From a virus: DNA of 48,941 bases. The notes beneath the pieces were generated by a model that searched no databases, was not told the origin of the DNA, and was given only the letters and a program-made list of their open reading frames with translations. The stretch is taken from IMG/VR virus record IMGVR_UViG_3300035224_000798, positions 1 to 48,941 of that record. The stretch is one strand, 5' to 3'. The position numbers and the translations under genes were made by a program. Position 1 is the stretch's first letter. The number at the start of each line of letters is the position of its first letter. Below are positions 37,998 through 45,033 of the stretch, piece after piece.

Positions 37998-38620
37998 TGG
38001 AAAAAAGACGCCCCTGGAGACAAAGAAAGGGCTTTTTTGGTAAAATTGCGCATATAGAAGAAGATTGGGTAACACCTACCGAGTATTTACCTTATATAGA
38101 CGCCTTGTTAGGTGATATTGATCTAGATCCTTGTACAACTTATAAAGCAAATCAAGAATTCATTCGCGCAAAAACAGCATATACGCTAAAAGAAGATGGC
38201 ATCAATATAGAAAGTCCTTGGTTTGGGACAACATACGTGTTTCCGCCTACTTATGGACGCTACTCTCTTAAAAAAGAAACTGGTAAATGGCGTTGGGCAC
38301 CACGTGGCGGAACAGGTACAAGCTCTCCATCAGTAATCTGGTTTAAACGTTTATATAAAGAATGGAAGCTGCGTAATGTTTCAGAGGCTTTGTTTTTCAC
38401 GGTACAGCCTGAAATGATGCGAATTTGTCCGGAATTATGGGATTTGCCGGTGTGCATGCCTGCCAAACGTGCACGCTTAATCCATGGTAAGGGACTGTGG
38501 AGGTTTAAAACACCTTTGCATTGGGGTTATTTTGTTTATTTTCCTAAGCTGGAGTATGGTTTTGACCAAGCCCAACGCTTTAATGAAATTTTTTCAAATA
38601 TCGGCAGAATTATCAACTAG
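37997..38620 (+). CDS. Dam-type DNA methyltransferase-like, altered catalytic motif
   Basis: 207 aa. DIDLDPCTTYKANQEFIRAK and LKEDGINIESPW match the N-terminal region of phage N6-adenine methyltransferases of the Dam (PF05869) type. In place of the catalytic DPPY/NPPY the sequence reads VFPPTYGR at residues 81-88, so the site has F-P-P-T-Y. If real, the enzyme is altered or inactive. It may still bind SAM and DNA. Last gene of the 36579 operon. Confidence 0.65.
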   Translation: MEKRRPWRQRKGFFGKIAHIEEDWVTPTEYLPYIDALLGDIDLDPCTTYKANQEFIRAKTAYTLKEDGINIESPWFGTTYVFPPTYGRYSLKKETGKWRWAPRGGTGTSSPSVIWFKRLYKEWKLRNVSEALFFTVQPEMMRICPELWDLPVCMPAKRARLIHGKGLWRFKTPLHWGYFVYFPKLEYGFDQAQRFNEIFSNIGRIIN

Positions 38621-38837
38621 CTGTAAACATATTTCTAAATGTCCCTTCAGGGAAAACAAAACGATCTTCTGTGCGTAATTCTGATTCTAAATTTGGGCGC
38701 TTCTGGGAACGAATTTGTTTTCCCATTGACTGTTCATAGTTTTTTAGAAAACTCAGAGCCGTTCCATCATTGGTAGCGTTACCCATATTGCGATAACGCT
38801 TGTCTACTGTGTAAGAATCGCTAGATTGGAATTGCAT
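38613..38837 (-). CDS. Small hypothetical protein
   Basis: 74 aa, polar and charged (MQFQSSDSYTVDKRYRNMG, KRPNLESELRTEDRFVFP). Its stop end overlaps the Dam-like gene by 8 nt, and its start is close to the divergent 38850 gene. No family recognised; low-hydrophobicity composition similar to the virion-like group. Confidence 0.5.
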   Translation of the reverse strand: MQFQSSDSYTVDKRYRNMGNATNDGTALSFLKNYEQSMGKQIRSQKRPNLESELRTEDRFVFPEGTFRNMFTAS

Positions 38838-38849
38838 GCTTTTATTCTA

Positions 38850-39122
38850 ATGACCCTCACTGAGACGCAAGGACAGATCAGTCAAATTTGTGATGATGTA
38901 AAAGAGCTTCTTTTACACAAAAATAAAAAATACGGCGATTCTGCACTAAATCCAACAAGAATTTTTAGTAATTGCACAGCCGTTGAGCAAATTCTAGTAC
39001 GTATTGATGATAAATTGAGCAGAATCAAGTCTGGCTCTGATTTATTGAGTCATGACGAAGACGTTATTATGGATCTTATAGGATATCTTATTCTTTTGAA
39101 AATCGCATTGAACAGAGGATGA
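38850..39122 (+). CDS. Nucleotide-modification-associated (DUF1599-like) protein
   Basis: 90 aa from ATG 38850 (38826 would add 8 residues inside a divergent gene's start). The segment LLLHKNKKYGDSALNPTRIF has the K-N-x-K-Y-GDSALNP motif of DUF1599, a small MazG-like family common in phages and linked to modified nucleotides. The helix pair with the VIMDLIGYLILLKIA end fits. Possible nucleotide pyrophosphatase-like role; inference. Confidence 0.75.
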   Translation: MTLTETQGQISQICDDVKELLLHKNKKYGDSALNPTRIFSNCTAVEQILVRIDDKLSRIKSGSDLLSHDEDVIMDLIGYLILLKIALNRG

Positions 39123-39123
39123 C

Positions 39124-39297
39124 ATGGATTATGAAGACTTTATACATCACTACACCCCTGAGATTGCTCTTCTTGACGCGATAGATCTTCTAAAAACATT
39201 TCCTTTACTCGGGAGTGCTGTCCTAGACCGGCAGGTGTCTGTGCCCAAAGACGATAAAAGCGACGTAAAGAATGACCGGTCGGATCCCATTCTTTAA
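39124..39297 (+). CDS. Possible small protein antisense to the lysozyme end
   Basis: 57 aa from ATG 39124, two nt after the 38850 stop. MDYEDFIHHYTPEIALLDAI, then a Leu-rich helix and acidic tail read like a protein. It overlaps the lysozyme-like gene's C-terminal part on the other strand (39140-39297). Only one of the two may extend here. Confidence 0.3.
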   Translation: MDYEDFIHHYTPEIALLDAIDLLKTFPLLGSAVLDRQVSVPKDDKSDVKNDRSDPIL

Positions 39298-39934
39298 ATT
39301 TTTTTTCTAGATACTCAATAGCTTTTATCTGATTTGGGGCACCGTTATAAGTCTCAGGTAGGTTCAATAGGCAAATACTAGACGAGCACTTGTGCTCTGT
39401 AAAAGTAGGGATTTTCTTGTCAGGAGCAAGGTACATATGAAGTTCTGACTTTCGTCTATCCTTAAGTACGTCCCCACCTGACAGCCAATACTGATTTATA
39501 TATGGGCTCCACTCAGATATGATTTCTGTTTTAGAAGCATGTCTGTTGATTAATTGCAATAGCTTTGATTTGCTAAACGCAAGGATACCTATGCTGTGAG
39601 CAAAACTCAAGATAGCAGCACGTCTGTTTCTGTTTAACCCTACATAAACATAGAGGGAAACAGCCTGTGAAAACTCTTTTAAATCCTCTACAAGCTGCTT
39701 ATACGCTTCTTCCTGCGTTATCCTGTCATTACCAGATACAGGCCGCTCACCGAGCTTTGAGCTCCCATATCCGACACGCCATATACTCTCTCCATATTCC
39801 TTATAAGCACCAAAACGCTCCATACCAATAGGTGTACGGGGCTGTGTGTACGCTTTTATAAGATTGATGCCTCTTTGAGTAAGGAATGGGAATCCTTCCC
39901 AAGAGGATGACTTAGAACCTTTATGGGACTTCAA
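39140..39934 (-). CDS. GH24-like lysozyme with altered active site
   Basis: 264 aa. ERFGAYKEYGESIWRVGYGS aligns with the T4-lysozyme-type region (aY.D..G..TIGYGh), and RNRRAAILSFAHSIGILAFS, LLQLINRHAS continue the fold (cf. RR.Al..f.fN.G...f..S.ll..lN). The usual catalytic Glu (EG before aY) and the YGH histidine are not evident, so the active site is altered. The family is conserved in cyanophages. Expected role: peptidoglycan cleavage in lysis or as a tail-associated enzyme. Confidence 0.7.
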   Translation of the reverse strand: MKSHKGSKSSSWEGFPFLTQRGINLIKAYTQPRTPIGMERFGAYKEYGESIWRVGYGSSKLGERPVSGNDRITQEEAYKQLVEDLKEFSQAVSLYVYVGLNRNRRAAILSFAHSIGILAFSKSKLLQLINRHASKTEIISEWSPYINQYWLSGGDVLKDRRKSELHMYLAPDKKIPTFTEHKCSSSICLLNLPETYNGAPNQIKAIEYLEKKFKEWDPTGHSLRRFYRLWAQTPAGLGQHSRVKEMFLEDLSRQEEQSQGCSDV

Positions 39935-40304
39935 CCGTGCCTGTGTAGCTCACTTCAGAATAGCCGTCGAGGCGTAAAAGCACAATGTAGTCGTCACTTG
40001 CACTTGTTACCGTAATACCTACTACGCCTTTACCTTTTCCAGCTTTTGAGATATCAAAAAAGCGTTGGTAGCCTGTAGGAGCGGAACCTGAAGTGTAGTC
40101 ACTGTCTTTGAAGATCTCCAGTGAGTTGACACCTACTGTTGCGCTCAGGTCGACTGTAATGTCCCCAGTAGAAGAAGGGTTTACCTTAAAACCACGGATA
40201 TTCAACCCTCTGTCACCTGCGGAAGTAGACCCTTCATAAGTCACGTCAGAACCTGCGTCCACAGAAAAGGTATCGAGAGTACCTTGAATAATGCGAGTAG
40301 CCAT
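39921..40304 (-). CDS. Structural-like beta protein
   Basis: 127 aa, beta-rich with Gly/Ser/Thr/Asp repeats (TRIIQGTLDTFSVDAGSDVT; TSASDDYIVLLRLDGYSE). Composition and low cysteine resemble tail or decoration proteins. It overlaps the start of the lysozyme-like gene by 14 nt. No family recognised. Confidence 0.6.
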   Translation of the reverse strand: MATRIIQGTLDTFSVDAGSDVTYEGSTSAGDRGLNIRGFKVNPSSTGDITVDLSATVGVNSLEIFKDSDYTSGSAPTGYQRFFDISKAGKGKGVVGITVTSASDDYIVLLRLDGYSEVSYTGTVEVP

Positions 40305-40309
40305 GGTAG

Positions 40310-40525
40310 TTAGGAAACTTGTCCGATAGTTGAAAAATTAAAAGAGATATCGGCATCAATGCCGTGATCTTTGAGCACGCCTAGAAACATCTGGCGATCC
40401 ACAGCTTTTTGGTGCAGCATTTCAACGAATGCCTCTTCAAGATCCTCACGATCAAGATTTTGAATTGCTAATGATGCTGCGTGGATCTGGAATTCCACGT
40501 CCACCGGAAGCTTTAATGCATCCAT
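40310..40525 (-). CDS. Small hypothetical protein
   Basis: 71 aa, helical and acidic (DREDLEEAFVEMLHQKAVDR), five nt before the structural-like gene. Looks like a small phage helical protein, possibly an assembly factor. No family recognised. Confidence 0.6.
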   Translation of the reverse strand: MDALKLPVDVEFQIHAASLAIQNLDREDLEEAFVEMLHQKAVDRQMFLGVLKDHGIDADISFNFSTIGQVS

Positions 40526-40589
40526 GGTAAGCCTTAACCTTACAGATTATCCTAACAGCGCTGAATTAAAGAGCAACAAAGAGCTGTAG

Positions 40590-40718
40590 CTACTCAGGGC
40601 GCTTACGCATATGAGCGTAAGGTGGGTACTTCCAAGTCTTGGACTGGCGTAATTTAGACATGCTCACGTAATATGCGCTGGTGTACAACACCATAAACAG
40701 CAACATGAAAACTACCAT
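40590..40718 (-). CDS. Very small membrane protein
   Basis: 42 aa from ATG 40718 (GTG 40724 adds two). MVVFMLLFMVLYTSAYYVSM is a membrane span, followed by a basic segment (KLRQSKTWKYPPY) with aromatic residues and HMRKRPE. This tail recalls small cyanophage membrane peptides. The inverted repeat CTTACGC/GCGTAAG lies within the gene. Confidence 0.5.
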   Translation of the reverse strand: MVVFMLLFMVLYTSAYYVSMSKLRQSKTWKYPPYAHMRKRPE

Positions 40719-40761
40719 GAACACCTTTAAACTTCTCTATAGAGTTTAGGCAGGGTAAGCC

Positions 40762-41559
40762 ATGACGATTGAGACGGATCAACTTAATGCATTTATGCTA
40801 CGTGCTGTAGGCGGGGTAAGCAAAACCAGTTTATGCAGAGAATGGCAAGAGATGTACGACTGGTCTGACGATGATGTAAGACGTGCAATAGCACTGTGTT
40901 CTTTTAAAGAGAAACCCAAAAAACTTGACTATTCCTATCTCTATGATTTAAAACTTGACGAAAAAGCAGTTGCGTTTCCTTACAAAAATACTCAATTTTA
41001 CATAAAAGAACATTTTCTTCTTGATTCTGAATGCGATGCCTTAATTGAAATAATCGATCAAGGCCTAGTCCCTTCAACTGTTTCTGACGCAAAAGACACA
41101 GGACAAATTTCAGAATCCAGGACAAGCAGCTCTGCTGATCTCAACAGACTTAGCAATGAAACATGCAGGGCAATTGACGATTTAATTTGTGAATTTATGG
41201 GCTTAGAAACATTTTTAGGGGAAGCAATACAAGGACAAAAATACACTAAAGGACAGCTTTTTAAAGAGCATTGGGACTTTTTTGACCGCTGGTCTGAGCA
41301 CTATAAATGTTATTGCGAATGGATGGGGCAAAGAACATGGACGACTATGGTTTACTTAAATGACGTAAAAGAAGGAGGAGAAACTTACTTTAAATATTTA
41401 AATGCCAAAATTAAACCACGCAAAGGCACACTAATTACATGGAATAATTTGTTTAAAAATGGAAAAGTAAATAGAAAAACAATGCACGAAGCTTTGCCAC
41501 CTACTAGTGGCGAGAAGTACATAATCACTAAATGGTGGAGAAGCTGGCCTCTTGTTTGA
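40762..41559 (+). CDS. Prolyl 4-hydroxylase-type Fe(II)/2OG dioxygenase
   Basis: 265 aa. Facial triad: H170-W-D172 in EHWDFFDR and H242 in MHEALPP, then K252 ten residues later (EKYIITKWWR), the 2-oxoglutarate-binding lysine of the P4H family. An N-terminal helical part (1-75) precedes the jelly-roll domain. It would hydroxylate proline or another residue; the target is unknown. The plus-strand gene is flanked by minus-strand genes, as if inserted as a unit. Confidence 0.85.
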   Translation: MTIETDQLNAFMLRAVGGVSKTSLCREWQEMYDWSDDDVRRAIALCSFKEKPKKLDYSYLYDLKLDEKAVAFPYKNTQFYIKEHFLLDSECDALIEIIDQGLVPSTVSDAKDTGQISESRTSSSADLNRLSNETCRAIDDLICEFMGLETFLGEAIQGQKYTKGQLFKEHWDFFDRWSEHYKCYCEWMGQRTWTTMVYLNDVKEGGETYFKYLNAKIKPRKGTLITWNNLFKNGKVNRKTMHEALPPTSGEKYIITKWWRSWPLV

Positions 41560-41847
41560 TCACCACTTCACTTTGTGGCTCCAGTAGCGAGCAGACATTT
41601 TATCCGGTTTTGCATCTTGAGCATCGTGACGTGCATAGTAAGAGCTTTTTCTAGCCTTTTCTTTTGCTGTCTTAGGGCTCTTACCTGCGCCTTTAACGCC
41701 TTGTTGCCCGAAACGAATAAGTTTTTCCTTACCATCCTCACAGGCTTTTACTACATGTGATTTTGTAGGATGATTTGGTGTTTTTTTAGGCTTATTGCAC
41801 TTCATCCTCTGTTTAGCTAACCTTTTTGCTTTCGCTCGATCAGCCAT
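41560..41847 (-). CDS. Conserved basic phage protein (DUF6321-like)
   Basis: 95 aa, basic. ACEDGKEKLIRFGQQGVKGA followed by KSPKTAKEKARKSSYYARH and KMSARYWSHKVKW is a signature found in cyanophages and marine bacteria (DUF6321 by memory). The HKVKW end is strongly conserved in the family. Function unknown; likely nucleic-acid or virion associated by charge. The stop abuts the end of the P4H gene on the other strand. Confidence 0.7.
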   Translation of the reverse strand: MADRAKAKRLAKQRMKCNKPKKTPNHPTKSHVVKACEDGKEKLIRFGQQGVKGAGKSPKTAKEKARKSSYYARHDAQDAKPDKMSARYWSHKVKW

Positions 41848-41848
41848 A

Positions 41849-42016
41849 TCAAACCTTTATTACGCCTGTGGCAGCTTTTGTAGCAATGTTGTCACTTGGC
41901 ATACCATATAACGCGAAATTGCCTGGGTCTTGAACACGGGAATCTTGAAGTCCAGTCATGAACTTTTCAAGAAACTCTTCAGGGTCAGGCCGCGATCCGG
42001 CTGGTTTTTTGTTCAT
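41849..42016 (-). CDS. Small hypothetical protein
   Basis: 55 aa (MNKKPAGSRPDPEEFLEKFM, then LYGMPSDNIATKAATG), Pro/Ala-rich. It overlaps the HNH gene's end by 32 nt and stops 2 nt before the DUF6321-like gene. No family recognised. Confidence 0.5.
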   Translation of the reverse strand: MNKKPAGSRPDPEEFLEKFMTGLQDSRVQDPGNFALYGMPSDNIATKAATGVIKV

Positions 42017-42395
42017 TTTCTTGATAAACGGTTGATGTTTCTGGCACCGGAAGCTTTATAGAGCAGGGTTTTAGCTCCATCCACTCCTTGATTTTATCAA
42101 ACCTTTCTTTTGTAAATTTTGGATTATCTATATTGTACCAATTATCTAATGATATGGACCCTTTTGCCTTATTACAGCTGCTGCAACAACAACACATATT
42201 GGAACGCACGTTGTGACCGCCCCTGTGTTTGGACAAAATGTGATCAATGGTTGCGGAAGATTCTGTTAATTCCTGTGCACAATAGGCACAGCTCCAATCC
42301 CAGGCTTCAAAGATGTGTTTTCTAAATTTTCGACGAGCATGCTTAGGACTGAGAACAATGAGATTAACTAATAGATCCTGCTCGCAATGAAACAC
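41985..42395 (-). CDS. HNH endonuclease
   Basis: 136 aa with a GTG start. C36xxC39 (CAYC), D51-H52 in IDHILSKHRGG, N66, and C71xxC74 followed by NKAKG form the HNH fold with two zinc knuckles (beta-beta-alpha metal). HNH enzymes cut DNA; phage members often act as homing endonucleases or in packaging. It sits among structural genes on the minus strand and is free-standing. Confidence 0.85.
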   Translation of the reverse strand: MFHCEQDLLVNLIVLSPKHARRKFRKHIFEAWDWSCAYCAQELTESSATIDHILSKHRGGHNVRSNMCCCCSSCNKAKGSISLDNWYNIDNPKFTKERFDKIKEWMELKPCSIKLPVPETSTVYQENEQKTSRIAA

Positions 42396-42518
42396 GTGTG
42401 TATCCCTGCCTCTGAAAAAACTTTAGGCTGCATAAACTTGCCCTGTACGCTAAGCTCCAAAGAGAACAGCGACATAAAGGGCTGACCTTTTCCGTTACTA
42501 CTTCGACACTTTTTTAAA

Positions 42519-43178
42519 ATGCCCTGTTTATCGGCTTTTGCAACGCCTATTTTTATTGAAGAACTAAATCCGCCTGCACAAGTTGAGCGAGAAATGCTCA
42601 GATATGTGGAAAAATTTTACAATTCAACAAAAGAAAAAGCAAAAACAGTTGCAAATATCACCGGTGACGTAAATAATGAATTTCTTCTGCACAAACAACC
42701 TGAATTTTACTGGTTAAATGAACAAATAAAATATGCATGTGAGCATTACATGTGCGAAATAGGCGTTGACCTGGAAAAAGTATCTGTATACGCGCAGAAA
42801 GCATGGCCAGTAATTTGTGCAGACGAAGGCTATATCCCGTCACATGCACACAAAAATTCGGTTATTAGTTGCGTTTACTATCTAAACGAACCCTTAAATA
42901 ATAGCGGTTGTTTAAGACTGGAGTCTGACAACTGTTTGAATTTACTTCCGATTGTGTTCGAAGATACTGACCTCGCATACAAAGAAGTCTGTTTACCTCC
43001 TGTAAAAAACAGACTCATTTTGTTTCCATCAGCACTAGAACATTCTGTAACAACATACTATGGAGGACGCCCTCGTTTCTCTGTTTCTTATGATTTAATT
43101 GTGGTCAGTAAAGAAGCCCCTAGCAGCGGTGATATAGAACATTGGGTAATGGACCCTATGTACTGGGAAAAGCTGTAA
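42519..43178 (+). CDS. Fe(II)/2OG oxygenase-like protein
   Basis: 219 aa. SHAHKNSVISCVYYLN gives H109 and H111 (HxH variant of the facial triad), H175 in LFPSALEHSV is the distal histidine, and R184/R186 follow for 2-oxoglutarate. The pattern fits the phage family annotated as putative 2OG oxygenase (TIGR02466-like). Substrate unknown. It is the fourth such gene in the window and is followed by the tRNA pair. Confidence 0.75.
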   Translation: MPCLSAFATPIFIEELNPPAQVEREMLRYVEKFYNSTKEKAKTVANITGDVNNEFLLHKQPEFYWLNEQIKYACEHYMCEIGVDLEKVSVYAQKAWPVICADEGYIPSHAHKNSVISCVYYLNEPLNNSGCLRLESDNCLNLLPIVFEDTDLAYKEVCLPPVKNRLILFPSALEHSVTTYYGGRPRFSVSYDLIVVSKEAPSSGDIEHWVMDPMYWEKL

Positions 43179-43190
43179 AGTGTCTAGCAT

Positions 43191-43263
43191 GCTCTCTTAG
43201 CAATCTGGTGAATGCACCGAACTCATAATTCGGCTGAGGTGGGTTCGATTCCCTCAGAGAGCA
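43191..43263 (+). tRNA. tRNA-Met (CAT anticodon)
   Basis: 73 nt. Acceptor GCTCTCT/AGAGAGC, D-stem GCA/TGC, anticodon stem CCGAA/TTCGG with loop CTCATAA (anticodon CAT), T-arm with loop TTCGATT and one T-T mismatch in the stem. Discriminator A. A CAT anticodon could also belong to a tRNA-Ile with modified C34. Two nt separate it from the next tRNA. Confidence 0.85.
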
Positions 43264-43264
43264 C

Positions 43265-43369
43265 CGGGAATTAGCTCAGTTTGGTAGAGCGCCGTCTTTG
43301 GGAGGCGGATGATGGTTTGTCCTCCGCTGCCCAGAGCATCTGTCGCAGGTTCAAATCCTGTATTCCCGA
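43265..43369 (+). tRNA. tRNA-Pro (TGG) with 36-nt variable region
   Basis: 105 nt. Acceptor CGGGAAT/ATTCCCG, D-stem GCTC/GAGC, anticodon stem CCGTC/GGCGG with loop TTTGGGA (anticodon TGG), T-stem GCAGG/CCTGT with loop TTCAAAT. All arms are tRNA-Pro-like, and the discriminator is A. The variable region 43309-43344 is 36 nt instead of about 5. Removing roughly 31 nt gives a normal tRNA-Pro. The extra segment shows complementary words (GCGGA/TCCGC, GATG/CATC) but no clear arm. It may be a long variable arm, an insertion or a decaying gene. Confidence 0.75.
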
Positions 43370-43633
43370 TTACTTCTTTAATCTGTTAGCCCATTCGAAA
43401 TTGATTTTCATGACAACTGCGTCGAGAGCTGACTCTTCTTCTGCAGGATCATAATCAGCTTCCTCCAAAAGCTTTAAAAGAAAATAATGCAGTTTTTCTG
43501 ATACCCAACACAAATCCTCGTCAGGTACGTCCTTGAGAATAGCGTCTAAACGCAGTTGCCTACTAGGATATCGCAGATCTTCAGCAATCAATTCAAGTGC
43601 GGCGTAGCGTCCCTTATTCAACTCTCCGAGCAT
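43370..43633 (-). CDS. Small hypothetical protein
   Basis: 87 aa, helical and acidic (RYAALELIAEDLRYPSRQLR, LCWVSEKLHYFLLKLLEEAD). Ends exactly next to the tRNA-Pro. No family recognised. Preceded by the similar-sized 43639 gene with a 5-nt spacer. Confidence 0.6.
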   Translation of the reverse strand: MLGELNKGRYAALELIAEDLRYPSRQLRLDAILKDVPDEDLCWVSEKLHYFLLKLLEEADYDPAEEESALDAVVMKINFEWANRLKK

Positions 43634-43638
43634 CTTAA

Positions 43639-43878
43639 TTAGCCTAACGCAAAATTAATAGGGCATGCTTCGGTTGAATCTGAAGTATCTTCTGGCAATT
43701 TAGGAGATTCTTCTAAAATACGCTGTTGAACAATTGAGATACACTCAATAGCTCCTGTAACTTTCAGATACATCTCTTTTTCCCGCATCAAAGACTCTTC
43801 AGACGACCTAATCTTATCGGCAAGAGCGGCTTGCTGCTCTTTGAGCTTTATTTCCGTATCAAGAATTATGTCTTGCAT
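43639..43878 (-). CDS. Coiled-coil hypothetical protein
   Basis: 79 aa with a clear coiled coil (LDTEIKLKEQQAALADKIRS then SEESLMREKEMYLKV) and an acidic end. Small coiled-coil proteins next to lysis genes are sometimes spanin-like or assembly factors; no TM or signal is seen here. Function unknown. Confidence 0.6.
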   Translation of the reverse strand: MQDIILDTEIKLKEQQAALADKIRSSEESLMREKEMYLKVTGAIECISIVQQRILEESPKLPEDTSDSTEACPINFALG

Positions 43879-43906
43879 AGTAAGGCTTGGTTTTTCTGAG
43901 TATAGC

Positions 43907-44725
43907 TCACAATTTACTAAAATTCACCCACCCCCACGCGCTATAACCCCCACCATGAAATAATCTTTTATCCATTTTCTCCATGCTATAGCGCACTTCT
44001 TTCCCGCAATCGCCCCCTTTGTCAGTCCATCCTCCTTTATCTTGCCTTATCACACCAAAAGGGTCCATGCATAACCAATCGTTTTTGTCATAACCGTAAA
44101 TAACTACGTAATAGGCAAGTCCATGTGGAGACGTCCAGTGCCCTCGAACAACAACTGCGCAGGGAACAGGCATCCCACTATCAATTAAATCTTTGATGTC
44201 GTCAGGACCCAAACAACAGGTGTGTTTAGCGCTCACACCGAGATCCAACAGAGTTAAACGATTGTAGTAATGATGTCGACCGTCACGGTGTTTTTTTGCT
44301 GCCTCTAAATATTGTTCATGTGTTTGAATATTGCCTAATTCTAAATATTTAAGGCACATTGCTAAGCAAGCGACTTGGCAGAAAAAATAGTCAACAGAGT
44401 GCACTGAAGGAGCTTTGTTGCTAAAAAAAGGGAAATTAGGAAGATAGTGTAAATCCCCCTCAACTACGCAGTTATACTCACGCTCTTCAGTCTCAGCTTT
44501 GACTCTCCATAGTTTATTCTCAATCCACCATTTACCTAATCCACATTTAATGTGCGTATGTTGCTCTGTTTTATCAAGTATCTCACAATTCGGAAGAGTA
44601 CGTGCTGCACGGACACGTGCTTTCTCTCCTGACTTAATTTTATAGCGGGAGACTGGTCTTTCAAGAAGCAGGGCATCTGTCATTGTCTCTAACGCAAAAA
44701 CAGATCCCACTGCCAGATCAATCAT
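43907..44725 (-). CDS. C39-like cysteine peptidase, possible lysis enzyme
   Basis: 272 aa. An SH3-like N-terminal part (about 1-80) is followed by YFFCQVACLAMCLKYLELG, in which C116 lies seven residues before M123 as in peptidase_C39_2 (C..ts.aM.l.y). Near the end, PHGLAYYVVIYGYDKNDWLC and MDPFG resemble the ...GHyvvv.GYd....DP motif, with Tyr where His usually stands (an H lies four residues earlier, H201). Family known in cyanophages; could cleave peptides in the cell wall. The start overlaps the holin-like gene by 4 nt. Confidence 0.7.
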   Translation of the reverse strand: MIDLAVGSVFALETMTDALLLERPVSRYKIKSGEKARVRAARTLPNCEILDKTEQHTHIKCGLGKWWIENKLWRVKAETEEREYNCVVEGDLHYLPNFPFFSNKAPSVHSVDYFFCQVACLAMCLKYLELGNIQTHEQYLEAAKKHRDGRHHYYNRLTLLDLGVSAKHTCCLGPDDIKDLIDSGMPVPCAVVVRGHWTSPHGLAYYVVIYGYDKNDWLCMDPFGVIRQDKGGWTDKGGDCGKEVRYSMEKMDKRLFHGGGYSAWGWVNFSKL

Positions 44726-44967
44726 TTAGGTATAGTAGGTGCTTTCTTTTCCTCAACTATAGGCTTTTTTGTTGCTTTTGTACTATCGTCTTTTCGACTG
44801 ACACCGTAAACAGCTAAAACGGAGGTTACTAATGACGAAATAAAAGCAGCATCAATCTTTGCTGCTCCCATATAGCTTGCCGTCAGCATGGCAAGAGCCC
44901 AAGTGAGCACACCAGCTGGTACTAGTGTGGAAAGACTTTCTTTCAATCTATGCCCGGAGTTACTCAT
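44722..44967 (-). CDS. Holin-like two-TM protein
   Basis: 81 aa. Two hydrophobic spans (LVPAGVLTWALAMLTASYMG and AAFISSLVTSVLAVYGV) with a short charged turn and a basic C-terminal tail (KKPIVEEKKAPTIPK). Size and topology match class II holins, which open the cytoplasmic membrane. Encoded directly upstream of, and overlapping, the C39-like peptidase on the minus strand, suggesting a lysis cassette. A divergent AT-rich spacer separates it from the exported-protein genes. Confidence 0.65.
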   Translation of the reverse strand: MSNSGHRLKESLSTLVPAGVLTWALAMLTASYMGAAKIDAAFISSLVTSVLAVYGVSRKDDSTKATKKPIVEEKKAPTIPK

Positions 44968-45033
44968 AATATATATATTTTACTTCCGTACGTCCTCAAT
45001 GCTAAAATTAAAACACAAATAGCAAGCATAAAA

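Noticed and set aside
43191-43263. tRNA-Ile with lysidine-type CAT anticodon
   Set aside because: Cannot be excluded from sequence, but tRNA-Met is the simpler reading; no identity elements were decisive.
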